The translations under genes were made by a program, and so were the position numbers. From JACOMS01 sp964352785 (GTDB lineage: Bacteria > Pseudomonadota > Alphaproteobacteria > Caulobacterales > Maricaulaceae): DNA of 64,000 nucleotides. Location: the NCBI GenBank assembly GCA_964352785.1, contig CAYGTI010000007.1:84618-148617 (forward strand). The letters run 5' to 3'. The notes beneath the pieces were generated by a model that worked only from the letters and a program-made list of their open reading frames with translations, searched no databases and was not told the origin of the DNA. Below are positions 26,003 to 34,669 of the stretch, one piece after another; the stretch's first letter is position 1, and the number at the start of each line of letters is the position of its first letter.

Positions 26003-26767
26003 CTACTCGGAGAATTCTTCCTGCAACGCGCCCATCGTGTCGAAATGCGTCAGGTCTGTGTGCAGCGGCGTGACCGAAATATAACCGTCATAGATCGCGC
26101 GCAGGTCCGTGCCTTGCGGCGGGTTAGAGCGCGCCGCGCCGTAAGTCAGCCAAAAATAATGCCCGCCGCGCGGATGGGCGCGTTTATCTATGCCGCTCAT
26201 CTGAAAATCCCGGTGACCTTGGCGCGCAATCACTGTGCCTTTAACGCCCTCTGGTGATGTGTCAGGAAAGTTAATCGACAGCACCACATTCTCCGGCCAG
26301 CCCAAATCGACAAGTTTTTTGATCAATCCCGGCCCGTGATGCTCCGCGGTCTCCCACGGCAGGCTTCGCGCGCCTTGAAACCCCCGCGCGAGCGAGAGCG
26401 CGATCGACGGAATACCCATTTGCATGCCCTGCAGCGCGCCCGCAATGGTGCCCGAAAAGGTAACGTCTTCGGCCAGGTTCTGCCCGCGATTAACGCCCGA
26501 CAGGATGAGGTCAGGCGGGTTATCCTCCATAACTTCGCGCAGGGCGACAATGACGCTGTCCGTGGGCGTACCCGAGACGGAAAAGACTTTGTCTTCGATC
26601 TTTCGCAGCTTGACCGGGTTGTGCAGCGACACCCCGCGAGAGGCGGCCGATTGCTCCGTATCCGGGGCCACAATCCACACATCATCTGAGAGCTGATTGG
26701 CGATCTTGCGCAGCACCGCGAGCCCGTCAGCACTCACACCGTCATCATTTGTCAGTAGAATTCTCAT
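26003..26767 (-). CDS. surE: 5'/3'-nucleotidase SurE
   Basis: Survival protein and metal-dependent nucleotidase. 254 residues: MRILLTNDDGVSADGL (metal-binding DD), AASRGVSLHNPVKL, DLILSGVNRGQNLAEDVTFSGTIAGAL. I use the ATG at 26767, which has GGAG 6 nt upstream; a start 27 nt earlier overlaps the repeat element. Between serS and pcm. Confidence 0.95.
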   Translation of the reverse strand: MRILLTNDDGVSADGLAVLRKIANQLSDDVWIVAPDTEQSAASRGVSLHNPVKLRKIEDKVFSVSGTPTDSVIVALREVMEDNPPDLILSGVNRGQNLAEDVTFSGTIAGALQGMQMGIPSIALSLARGFQGARSLPWETAEHHGPGLIKKLVDLGWPENVVLSINFPDTSPEGVKGTVIARQGHRDFQMSGIDKRAHPRGGHYFWLTYGAARSNPPQGTDLRAIYDGYISVTPLHTDLTHFDTMGALQEEFSE

Positions 26768-26788
26768 ATTAGTCTCCGCGATCTGTCG

Positions 26789-26892
26789 TGTCATCCCGGC
26801 CCCCGAGCCGGGGTTTCGAGAGGCGTATTAAGGCATCTCTTTTTATAACGTCGAGGTCCCGGATATTTGCGAGTGCAAATTCCGGGATGACA
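26789..26892. repeat. TGTCA-type palindromic repeat, intergenic copy
   Basis: 104 bp with termini TGTCATCCCGG and CCGGGATGACA and internal TTTCGAGAGG / CGTCGAGGTCCCGG blocks. It occupies most of the serS-surE gap. Confidence 0.8.
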
Positions 26893-26941
26893 AATGTGTG
26901 TCCCCGCCCACAATCACCTCTCCCCAAGGAGAGGCAAAAAA

Positions 26942-28486
26942 TTAACCGATCATCTCGACACCGCCCATATAGGGGACGAGCGCTTTGGGCACTGTAATCG
27001 TGCCGTCAGCGTTTTGGTAATTCTCCAGCACCGCGACCAATGTGCGGCCCACGGCAAGGCCGGAGCCGTTCAGCGTATGGACGAAACGGTTGTCTTTCTC
27101 CGCGTGTTTATAACGCGCATTCATACGGCGAGCTTGGAAATCTCCACAATTGGAGATCGACGAGATTTCGCGGTAGGTGTCTTGGCTTGGGAGCCAAACT
27201 TCGATGTCAAAGGTGCGGCGCGCGCCAAACCCCAAATCACCCGTGCACAGCTCAACCACGCGGTACGGCAGCTCAAGACGCTTGAGGACTTCCTCGGCGC
27301 AGCCCAGCATACGTTTATGCTCGGCCTCGGACTCTTCGGGCTTGGTGATGGAAACAAGCTCAACTTTGTTAAATTGGTGCTGGCGGATCATGCCCTTAGT
27401 ATCCCGCCCCGCAGACCCCGCCTCGGAGCGGAAACACGGCGTGTGGGCCGTAAACCGCCGCGGAAGATAATCAGCATCAATGATGGATTCGCGCACGATG
27501 TTGGTGAGGGACACCTCGGCAGTTGGGATGAGATATTGTAAAGTCTCGTTACTTTTTTCCATCTCTGAGAAGCGCCGAACAAGCTCCCCAAACTGTTTTT
27601 CAAAGTCTTTAAAGCTACCATTAAAATCAGTAAAATGATCGCTCAAATCGGTAAATATCGGGGCCAATTCAGACATATCTCGATTGAGTGCCAGTTGATT
27701 TTTCAAAAATCTATCAAGGTTTAAGTTATGCTGGCCTAAGAACCTATTGCTCTTTTCGAGAAGTGCATTTTGAGTTTTTAAGGCCTCGTGTCTTACTGTA
27801 GACCGCCTAAAATCACTATAAACTTCATATAAATCATCGGCAAATTTGGGTAATTGCCCGGTACCAAACAGCGCATGATCACGCACCATTAACGGAGGCG
27901 TACACTCCGTATACCCATGCTCTTCCGTCTGAATATCCAGCATCAGCGCGGCTAACGCGCGGTCTAGGCGTGACAATTTCCCGCTTAGAACCACAAAGCG
28001 GGCTCCGCTCATTTTCGCGGCGGTTTCGAAGTCCATCATGCCCAGCGCTGTGCCCAGATCATCATGGGCTTTCGGCTCGAAATTAAACTTGCGCGGCTCG
28101 CCCCATGTATGGAGCTCAATATTATCGTCCTCGTCTTCGCCTTCCGGCACATCTTCGAACGGCAGGTTCGGGATGCCCGCGAGCATATCTTGTAACTTGG
28201 CTTCTTCAGCAGCAACTTGAGGCCCCAAAGCCTCTTCGACATTTTTGGCACCAGCAATTTCAGCTTTCAAACGCTCTGCTTCTTCAACATTACCCTTAGC
28301 CATAGCCTGACCGACCAACTTTGATGCCTTTTTTCGAGCAGCATTAGCCTCTTCAGCCATTAGTTTTGCCTTACGAACGAGCTTATCCTGGTTCAATAGG
28401 TTTTCCGTTTGGGGTTCCAACTTTCGCTTCGCCCACAACTTATCAAATAGTTCCGGATTTTTGCGTATGGCTTTTATATCGTGCAT
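26942..28486 (-). CDS. serS: Serine-tRNA ligase with a large coiled-coil insertion
   Basis: Charges tRNA-Ser and tRNA-Sec. Normal SerRS parts: N-terminal tRNA-binding coiled coil (about 30-105), motif 1 region GYTECTPPLMV, motif 2 FRSEAGSAGRDTKGMIRQHQFNKVEL and motif 3 SGLAVGRTLVAVLENYQ. At 514 residues it is some 80 longer than usual. The excess lies between KFADDLY (about 220) and LIPTAEVSLTN (about 319), where other SerRS have 10-20 residues. The insert has eight heptads with hydrophobics at positions 4 and 7 (for example SDHFTDF NGSFKDF EKQFGEL) and is AT-rich compared with the flanks. Catalytic motifs are intact, so the enzyme is probably active. Confidence 0.95.
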   Translation of the reverse strand: MHDIKAIRKNPELFDKLWAKRKLEPQTENLLNQDKLVRKAKLMAEEANAARKKASKLVGQAMAKGNVEEAERLKAEIAGAKNVEEALGPQVAAEEAKLQDMLAGIPNLPFEDVPEGEDEDDNIELHTWGEPRKFNFEPKAHDDLGTALGMMDFETAAKMSGARFVVLSGKLSRLDRALAALMLDIQTEEHGYTECTPPLMVRDHALFGTGQLPKFADDLYEVYSDFRRSTVRHEALKTQNALLEKSNRFLGQHNLNLDRFLKNQLALNRDMSELAPIFTDLSDHFTDFNGSFKDFEKQFGELVRRFSEMEKSNETLQYLIPTAEVSLTNIVRESIIDADYLPRRFTAHTPCFRSEAGSAGRDTKGMIRQHQFNKVELVSITKPEESEAEHKRMLGCAEEVLKRLELPYRVVELCTGDLGFGARRTFDIEVWLPSQDTYREISSISNCGDFQARRMNARYKHAEKDNRFVHTLNGSGLAVGRTLVAVLENYQNADGTITVPKALVPYMGGVEMIG

Positions 28487-28501
28487 TTTCTTACTCTGTT
28501 T

Positions 28502-29860
28502 CTAGTCTTTGCGCGCGGACAGCGTGACTAACTCTTCGGACATGGTCGGATGAACCGCGCAGGTCGCGTCGAAATCGGCCTTTGTCAGCCCCGCTTTAAC
28601 GGCAATGCCCACGGCCTGAATAACCTCGCCCGCATAGTCGCCAACCAAGTGAACGCCGACGACTTTTTCTTTTTTACCTGCCGTGATCACCTTCATGTAG
28701 TAGCGGTGCTGCGAGCCCGACAAGATGTTCGCCATGGGGCGGAAATCTGTCTCATATACGATGATATCTTTGTATTTTTTCCGGGCCTCGCCTTCGCCTA
28801 AGCCCACCGTACCAACAGGCGGGCGGGTAAAGACGGCGCTGGCGATATCGCTGTGATCATAGGCGGACGGGTTGTCTTTGAACACGGTCTCGATAAAGGC
28901 CGCGCCCTCGCGGATGGCTACGGGCGTTAAGTTCACGCGGTTGGTGACGTCGCCCACCGCATAAATATTTTTCACAGATGATTGTGAATATTTATCGACC
29001 ACGACCGCGCCTTGATCATCAACCTTCAAGCCCGCCTTTTCCAGACCGAGCCCCGGCGTATGCGGCTTTCGGCCCGTCGCCATCATCACCAAATCCGTGC
29101 CGATTTGCGAGCCGTCATCAAACGTGACTTTGTAGCCGCCGCCGACCTTTTTAATTTCTTTGGGCGAGACTCCAAAGCGCAGATCAATCCCGTTTAAGTC
29201 CTGCACCCCGTCAACCACGCGGCGCACATCAGAATCAAACCCGTTCAGCAAAGAATTACCCCGGTAGGCTTGTACGGTTTTCACGCCGAGCCCGGCGAAA
29301 ATACCCGCAAACTCACAGGCAATATACCCGCCGCCGACGACCAAAATGCGCTCCGGCAGAGCGGGCAGCGTAAAGGCTTCGTCAGAGGTAATGGCATGCT
29401 CTGCGCCTTTCAAGCCCGGCATCCAAGGACGCCCGCCCACGGCAATCAGGATGGTCTCGGCGGTAATTTCTTTGCCGCTATCTTTAAGACGCACCGTATG
29501 CGCGTCGACAAATTCAGCGCGCTCTTCGAATAATGTTGCCCCGTTGCGCTCAAGGATACCTGCGTAAATCCCTGAGAGGCGCGAGACTTCGGTTTGAATA
29601 TGGTCTCGCAGAACGGGCCATTCAAATGTGACATTCTCGGCGTTCCACCCATAGCCCTTAGCTTTTTTTATCGCATCCCCGTAATCTGCACCGTAAACAA
29701 GGAATTTCTTAGGTACGCAGCCACGCACAACGCAGGTGCCGCCCGGGCGGCTTTCTTCGGCAACGCCCACGCGTTTTCCAAGCTGCGCGGCAAGGCGCGC
29801 CGAGCGCACACCGCCGGAACCTGCGCCAATGACGAAAAGATCAAAATCAAATTTACTCAC
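28502..29860 (-). CDS. gor: Glutathione-disulfide reductase
   Basis: NADPH-dependent FAD enzyme regenerating glutathione. 452 residues: FAD loop GAGSGGVRSARLAAQLG, redox pair in GGTCVVRGCVPKK (Cys 43 and 48), NADPH loop VVGGGYIACEFAGIF and C-terminal CAVHPTMSEELVTL with the proton-relay His-Glu. Starts at GTG, overlapping the rpiA stop by 8 nt. It fits the GST and peroxiredoxin genes as part of glutathione metabolism. Confidence 0.96.
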   Translation of the reverse strand: MSKFDFDLFVIGAGSGGVRSARLAAQLGKRVGVAEESRPGGTCVVRGCVPKKFLVYGADYGDAIKKAKGYGWNAENVTFEWPVLRDHIQTEVSRLSGIYAGILERNGATLFEERAEFVDAHTVRLKDSGKEITAETILIAVGGRPWMPGLKGAEHAITSDEAFTLPALPERILVVGGGYIACEFAGIFAGLGVKTVQAYRGNSLLNGFDSDVRRVVDGVQDLNGIDLRFGVSPKEIKKVGGGYKVTFDDGSQIGTDLVMMATGRKPHTPGLGLEKAGLKVDDQGAVVVDKYSQSSVKNIYAVGDVTNRVNLTPVAIREGAAFIETVFKDNPSAYDHSDIASAVFTRPPVGTVGLGEGEARKKYKDIIVYETDFRPMANILSGSQHRYYMKVITAGKKEKVVGVHLVGDYAGEVIQAVGIAVKAGLTKADFDATCAVHPTMSEELVTLSARKD

Positions 29861-30557
29861 GGGATAACTCCATCACCCGGGCATGATCGGTCTCGCCGAC
29901 GACAATAACGTCCGCAAGGTCGATAAAGAGGCCATGTTCCATAACGCCCGGTATTTGCTGCAACAAATGCGCGGTATCGCCGGGATTGGGGATCACGCCG
30001 CATTTACAATCCAGGATATAATGGCCGCCATCCGTGATTAAAGGGCCGGAGCCGTCTTTATTTTGCCGCAGAACGGTTTGGCCGTCCTCGCAGCCGGATT
30101 CCTTAAGGGCGACATAAATTTGCTCCGCCGTCAGCGCCATCCCAAACGGGTCAACTTCGATGGGGAGCGCAAACGCGCCGAGCTTGTCGACAATTTTAGA
30201 ATTGTCGGTAATCACAATCATTCTATCGGACGCATGAGCGATAATTTTCTCGCGCAGCAAACATGCCCCGCCACCTTTGATAAGGTTAAACAATGGATCA
30301 ACCTCGTCCGCGCCGTCTATTGTGAGTTGAATACCGCTAACTTTGTCAACATCTACAAGCGGAACACCGTTCTCAATCGCGCATTTTTCCGTATTTTTAG
30401 ACGTTGGAATGCCTTGGATTTTTAATCCGCCCGCCACGCGTTCGCCGAGTTTTTCAATAAAAATCTCAGCGGTCGAGCCGGAGCCGAGGCCCAGCGTCAT
30501 ACCGTTTTCAACAAAATCGAGTGCGGCCAACGCCGCGTTTTCTTTAGCTTGGCTCAT
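29853..30557 (-). CDS. rpiA: Ribose-5-phosphate isomerase A
   Basis: Interconverts ribose-5-phosphate and ribulose-5-phosphate. 234 residues: GLGSGSTAEIFIEKL, TIDGADEVDPLFNLIKGGGACLLREKIIA (active-site Asp, Lys and Glu), and GVMEHGLFIDLADVIVVG at the C-terminus. I start at ATG 30557, 2 nt after the glmU stop; a longer frame would overlap glmU. Confidence 0.96.
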   Translation of the reverse strand: MSQAKENAALAALDFVENGMTLGLGSGSTAEIFIEKLGERVAGGLKIQGIPTSKNTEKCAIENGVPLVDVDKVSGIQLTIDGADEVDPLFNLIKGGGACLLREKIIAHASDRMIVITDNSKIVDKLGAFALPIEVDPFGMALTAEQIYVALKESGCEDGQTVLRQNKDGSGPLITDGGHYILDCKCGVIPNPGDTAHLLQQIPGVMEHGLFIDLADVIVVGETDHARVMELSRE

Positions 30558-30561
30558 AATC

Positions 30562-31914
30562 CTAGGTCTTTGTTTTTTGTGATTTACGTTTCTGCTGCGC
30601 TGCGTGGTAACGCTTGGCCCAGCCCTCTTTGATGGATTGCGGCGCCCGCGCGAGCGCGAGCGCATCAGGCGGCACGTTATCTGTGATCACGCCGCCCGAG
30701 CCTAAAAAGGCCCCCTTACCAATGGTCAGCGGCGCGACAAGTGATGAGTTGGTCCCAATAAATGCACCGTCCTCAATCGTCGTGGTGTGTTTGAAATAGC
30801 CGTCATAGTTACAGGTAATCGTCCCTGCGCCAATATTGACATTCTCGCCGATAATAGCATCACCCAAATAAGACAGATGGTTAAGCTTGCTGCCTTTGCC
30901 GACTTTGGCTTTTTTGGTTTCAACAAAATTTCCGGCCTTACTGCCGTCGCCCATTTCTGTACCGGGTCGCAAGCGGGCAAAGGGGCCAATGTGGACGCCC
31001 TGCCCGATCTGCGCGCCTTCTATATGGCAAAACGGATGAACAACCGAGTGCGCGGCAATGCTGACGCCCGGCCCAAATACGACATTTGCGCCAATTTCCG
31101 CGTCCGCCGCAATGTCTGTATCAAAGGAAAAGTAAGTCGTGGCCGGATCACGCAGCGTGACCCCGCTCTCCAGCATTTGCGCGCGCATACGGTCTTGGAA
31201 AGCTTGCTCGGCCACGGCCAAATCTACACGGGAATTCACGCCAAGAACTTCCATTGCGTCCGCATGAACGGCGGCGGCTTTGCGGCCATCACCGCGAAGT
31301 ATCTCTACGATATCCGTCAGGTAAAACTCGCCTTTGGCATTGTCATTTGTCACGCGGGCAAGCGCCAAGAACATATCCGTAGTCGAGGCGGCAATCACCC
31401 CGCTATTACAGAGACGCACCGCCAACTGCTGCGGCGTCGCCTCTTTGGCCTCGACAATAGCCATTAATTCTCCGCCTTCTTCGATCAGGCGGCCATAAGC
31501 TCCAGGCTCGTCCGGCTCAAAACCGAGCACGGCAACATCCGCAACATTTTCAAGCGCCGCGTAAACGGACTGCAGGGTCTGCGCTTGAATAAGGGGTGTA
31601 TCCGCATACAGAACAGCCACATGGCCCTCAAAGCCCGCCAGCGCCTCTTTGGCGCAGAGCACCGCATGGCCTGTGCCGTGCTGCGGCTCTTGCACGGCGA
31701 TATCAAGGCCCAGACTTTCGGCCTCCGCGCGCACATCGGCGTTCATGTCTCCGACCACGCAAATCAAGCGGTCAACACCGACTGAGCGCGCAAGGGCCGC
31801 CGTCCATGACAACATGCTGCGCCCGCCGACATGATGCAGGACTTTGGAGCGCACAGACTTCATGCGGGTGCTTTTACCTGCGGCAAGAATAATAGCGGCG
31901 CGCTTGGTTTTCAT
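30562..31914 (-). CDS. glmU: Bifunctional UDP-N-acetylglucosamine pyrophosphorylase/glucosamine-1-phosphate acetyltransferase
   Basis: Makes UDP-GlcNAc for peptidoglycan and lipid A. 450 residues: uridylyltransferase domain with LAAGKSTRMKS (10-20) and the QHGTGHAVL loop, then a left-handed beta-helix acetyltransferase domain with hexapeptide repeats (VHIGPFARLRPGTEMG, KVGKGSKLNHLSYLGDA, NIGAGTITCNYDG). First gene of a leftward block glmU-rpiA-gor-serS-surE-pcm-mdh; divergent from gph. Confidence 0.97.
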   Translation of the reverse strand: MKTKRAAIILAAGKSTRMKSVRSKVLHHVGGRSMLSWTAALARSVGVDRLICVVGDMNADVRAEAESLGLDIAVQEPQHGTGHAVLCAKEALAGFEGHVAVLYADTPLIQAQTLQSVYAALENVADVAVLGFEPDEPGAYGRLIEEGGELMAIVEAKEATPQQLAVRLCNSGVIAASTTDMFLALARVTNDNAKGEFYLTDIVEILRGDGRKAAAVHADAMEVLGVNSRVDLAVAEQAFQDRMRAQMLESGVTLRDPATTYFSFDTDIAADAEIGANVVFGPGVSIAAHSVVHPFCHIEGAQIGQGVHIGPFARLRPGTEMGDGSKAGNFVETKKAKVGKGSKLNHLSYLGDAIIGENVNIGAGTITCNYDGYFKHTTTIEDGAFIGTNSSLVAPLTIGKGAFLGSGGVITDNVPPDALALARAPQSIKEGWAKRYHAAQQKRKSQKTKT

Positions 31915-32010
31915 GTTAGCCCTTTTGTATCGTCATCGATTCGGCGATGTTATGCTGCGCGTGTCTAGCCCAAGATATGCCAAGATGCACGGTACGAATG
32001 AGGGATTTTC

Positions 32011-32682
32011 ATGAGAGATATTCACAATCTATCGATCTGTTTTGATTTGGACGGCACATTGGTTGATACCGCGCCGGATTTAGTTCGTGTGCTCAATACG
32101 GTCATTGCCCAAGACGGCCTTGGCCCAACCGACTACAAAAAGGCTCGCGACCGTGTCGGTTTTGGCGCAAAAGCCCTGATCCGCGAAGCATTTGAGCGCG
32201 CCGGGCAAGATGTAAGCGAAACCCGATTGGACGAATTACTCGCTGATTTTTTGAGAATTTATGCCCAAGATATTGCCCAGCTCAGCCGTCCGTTTGCAGG
32301 GGTTTTAACAACGCTCAGAGAGCTTCGTAGTTCAGGTGCGCGCCTGTCGGTCTGCACCAACAAACCGGGGTTTCTCGCGCGTCCTTTAATTAAAGCCTTG
32401 AAAATGGATGTATTTTTTGAACGCGTGATCGGCTCTCGCGACGGCGTGAAATCCAAACCCTCTGCCGATCATATTTTTGCAACCGCCGCGCACCGTGATC
32501 CCTCACGGATTATCATGGTCGGCGACGCGCTTCCTGATGTGAGCGCGGCGCGAAACGCAGGCGTTCCCGTCATTTTGATGGCGTATGGTTATGCAGACAC
32601 ACCGCCCGCAACGTTGCGGGCAGATAGAGTTTTAAAACAGTTCAGAGAGTTGCCCTCTGCCATTCGAGACATAAGGGCTTAA
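32011..32682 (+). CDS. gph: Phosphoglycolate phosphatase-like HAD hydrolase
   Basis: 223 residues: catalytic FDLDGTLVDTAPD (motif I), SVCTNKP (motif II), GSRDGVKSKPSADHIF (Lys, motif III) and IMVGDALPDVSAARNAGV (motif IV), with the helical cap of the Gph subfamily. It removes phosphate from 2-phosphoglycolate made during DNA repair; other small substrates cannot be excluded. GAGGGATTTTC precedes the ATG. Confidence 0.88.
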   Translation: MRDIHNLSICFDLDGTLVDTAPDLVRVLNTVIAQDGLGPTDYKKARDRVGFGAKALIREAFERAGQDVSETRLDELLADFLRIYAQDIAQLSRPFAGVLTTLRELRSSGARLSVCTNKPGFLARPLIKALKMDVFFERVIGSRDGVKSKPSADHIFATAAHRDPSRIIMVGDALPDVSAARNAGVPVILMAYGYADTPPATLRADRVLKQFRELPSAIRDIRA

Positions 32683-32691
32683 TTTGCGCCG

Positions 32692-32892
32692 CTAGGCAAA
32701 ATTCTCGTTTGAATATGTGGGGACACCGTTAGTCATGTTGGAGCGGACGTCAGTTCGCGCCGAACGCATAGACGGCAAAAATCCGGCTTGCACCAAATCA
32801 ATGGTCACGTCGCGGCCACGTTCTGCCCAATAGGCTTCAATCTGTGTTTTCAGACGCTCAGCGCCTTCTCGTGTGCAATAATCATTTTTCAT
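32692..32892 (-). CDS. Small conserved-looking protein
   Basis: 66 residues beginning MKNDYCTREGAERLKTQIEA, then YWAERGRDVTIDLVQAGF and SARTDVRSNMTNG. I recall similar small proteins in Caulobacteraceae but cannot verify it. The frame could start 57 nt earlier, yet GAGG at 5 nt before ATG 32892 decides the start. The composition suggests a short helix plus two strands. Function unknown; convergent with gph. Confidence 0.72.
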   Translation of the reverse strand: MKNDYCTREGAERLKTQIEAYWAERGRDVTIDLVQAGFLPSMRSARTDVRSNMTNGVPTYSNENFA

Positions 32893-33156
32893 AATGACCT
32901 CAATAGTAACGCCAAATCCGTCCCTGAATCCGGCAGTAAATGTTTCCACCCACGCTTAATTTAAGATTGCTTGAAATAAATTCAAGTCAAATCATTAGTT
33001 TTACGAATAAATTTTTTGTAATGCGCCCCATAAGAGAAGTTTCAGTTTTTGTTCATGTTGAATGATTTATAGCAAAATATTACATGTATTTCATATTTAA
33101 CGCCTGTTTTGTAAATAATGACTGTTTTTCATACTTGCTAACGCTTCATCGCGCTA

Positions 33157-33173
33157 TATAAGTTTTACTTATA
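33157..33173. promoter_or_regulatory. 17-bp palindrome before the XRE gene
   Basis: TATAAGT TTT ACTTATA, perfect 7-bp arms, ends 10 nt before the start codon of the XRE regulator. A likely operator for autoregulation. Confidence 0.5.
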
Positions 33174-33183
33174 GTGAGGGCCT

Positions 33184-33729
33184 ATGAATAATCTGAAGTC
33201 ACGCATTAAAGAAACCCGTACAAATTTGGGGCTATCACAAGCTCGCCTCGCCTCTGTCGCGGGGGTTTCGCAGCCCACGGTCGCAAACTGGGAAACCGGC
33301 AGTCATATTCCGCGCAAAAATGCACTCGCAAAAATCAGTGAAGCCTTAGGCGTCGAGCAGCATTGGCTCTTATCCGGTGATCAAGATAGCGGGCGTCGCT
33401 CCACCGAAGCCTATCTGGCCCGGCCGATCCGGCATATTCCGATCTATGAATGGAAGAAAGCCCACCAAAACTTCGCCGCAGCGGTGCCCCGGTCTTATCT
33501 GCCCTACCCCACAGAAGAACCGGACGCCTTTGCTTTGATAGATTTTGATACTCCGGATGCCCGTCACCGCATTTTGATTTTTGACCGTCAGATAGGCGCG
33601 CTTCAACCTACGGATATATGCCTTTGGAGTGACGGTGAGGCCGTGCGTCTGGATGAAACACGTCGATTACCAAGCGGGAGAGAAGCCTCTGGACGCTTAT
33701 GCGCGGAAATCAAAGCCTTCACGCCATAA
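33184..33729 (+). CDS. XRE-family regulator with a degenerate LexA/CI-like C-terminus
   Basis: 181 residues. The N-terminal helix-turn-helix is clear (RIKETRTNLGLSQARLASVAGVSQPTVANWETGSHIPRKNALAKISEALGV). Residues about 85-181 resemble the S24 peptidase fold of phage CI/LexA-type repressors (AVPRSYLPYPTEEPDAFALI), but I see no GDSM serine motif or catalytic lysine, so self-cleavage is unlikely. The AT-rich 230-nt upstream region contains a palindromic operator candidate. No phage genes are near. Target genes unknown. Confidence 0.82.
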   Translation: MNNLKSRIKETRTNLGLSQARLASVAGVSQPTVANWETGSHIPRKNALAKISEALGVEQHWLLSGDQDSGRRSTEAYLARPIRHIPIYEWKKAHQNFAAAVPRSYLPYPTEEPDAFALIDFDTPDARHRILIFDRQIGALQPTDICLWSDGEAVRLDETRRLPSGREASGRLCAEIKAFTP

Positions 33730-33749
33730 AGCCTCAAACAGCAGACGGA

Positions 33750-34559
33750 TTAACCCGCAGGGTAGCTCATACTTTCCATATTGGCATTATTTTGGCGGAT
33801 CGCCGCCTCAAGACGCGCTTCGGCATCTTCTAGATTTTTCTTGGGGTCTTTATAATAGGCCGAAAGCTTCATGAGGTTGATGAAGGTTGTGTTCAGGATA
33901 CGACCCCAAAATTTCATAGGGCGATCAAAGTCGAACAGCAAAATGACCCGTTCTTCATCCGTATCGTTCCAAACTTCGTGTTCATATGTGTCATCAAAGA
34001 CAAAAATTTCACCCTCTTTCCACGGTGTAATTACGTCATGGACACGGATCCGGCATTTTTCACGGTCTTTAGGTATAATCAGTCCGATATGTGAGCGGAG
34101 TATTCCCTTTGTCACTCCCTTGTGCGCGGGAATATGATAGCCCGGCGCAAGGATTGAAAACATGGCCGTTTGCAAATGCGGCACCTTTTCGAGCAATTCA
34201 GCAGTTCTTGGCGTGAGCTGCGTGTTTTTCTCCAAGCGCTGCCCAAACCCGAACAGTACGAATGTTTTCCAATTTTGCTCTGTGGCTAACCTGTATTGAT
34301 CAGGTGAAATTTCCTGAAACCCCGGAATAGCGTCCCGGAACTTTAAAACCTCCAGGGCTTCACTGCGAATAATTTCCCAATTTTCAACGAACGCCTCAAG
34401 AAAATCGAAATGCTCATTGGAAATGTGCGGCGTATCAGGAACCATAGACTGGGATGATTGTATCTTAGCGATTTTGCGTACAAGTTTCTTGCCATTGCGT
34501 TTCACAAATGCGCGGCGGCGGTTTTTCAGATGTTCGGGTTTTTCAACGACGGATGCCAT
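33750..34559 (-). CDS. Aspartyl/asparaginyl beta-hydroxylase-family dioxygenase (LpxO-like)
   Basis: 269 residues of the Asp_Arg_Hydrox family of Fe(II)/2-oxoglutarate dioxygenases. Iron-ligand histidines are in GILRSHIGLIIP and FVFDDTYEHEVWND, and the 2-oxoglutarate arginine in EERVILLFDFDRP. The family includes LpxO (2-hydroxylation of lipid A acyl chains) and peptide hydroxylases. No N-terminal membrane anchor is visible. It sits at the end of a lipid-related gene run, so an acyl-chain hydroxylase role is attractive but inferred. Confidence 0.85.
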   Translation of the reverse strand: MASVVEKPEHLKNRRRAFVKRNGKKLVRKIAKIQSSQSMVPDTPHISNEHFDFLEAFVENWEIIRSEALEVLKFRDAIPGFQEISPDQYRLATEQNWKTFVLFGFGQRLEKNTQLTPRTAELLEKVPHLQTAMFSILAPGYHIPAHKGVTKGILRSHIGLIIPKDREKCRIRVHDVITPWKEGEIFVFDDTYEHEVWNDTDEERVILLFDFDRPMKFWGRILNTTFINLMKLSAYYKDPKKNLEDAEARLEAAIRQNNANMESMSYPAG

Positions 34560-34669
34560 ATGTGCCTCTTAATATGCCTGCTGAGAGCCATTTTGTTTCC
34601 TATAGTACGGAACATTTGAAAAGTCATGTGAGACGAGGTGGCGCAGCACAGCTTATTTTGCTGATCGCG

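Noticed and set aside
30787..31467. 226-codon plus-strand frame
   Set aside because: Antisense to glmU; the translation shows no motif while glmU is complete.
33184..33729. Prophage or integrative element suggested by the CI-like regulator
   Set aside because: No integrase, structural phage gene or attachment-site repeat is visible nearby; neighbours are chromosomal.
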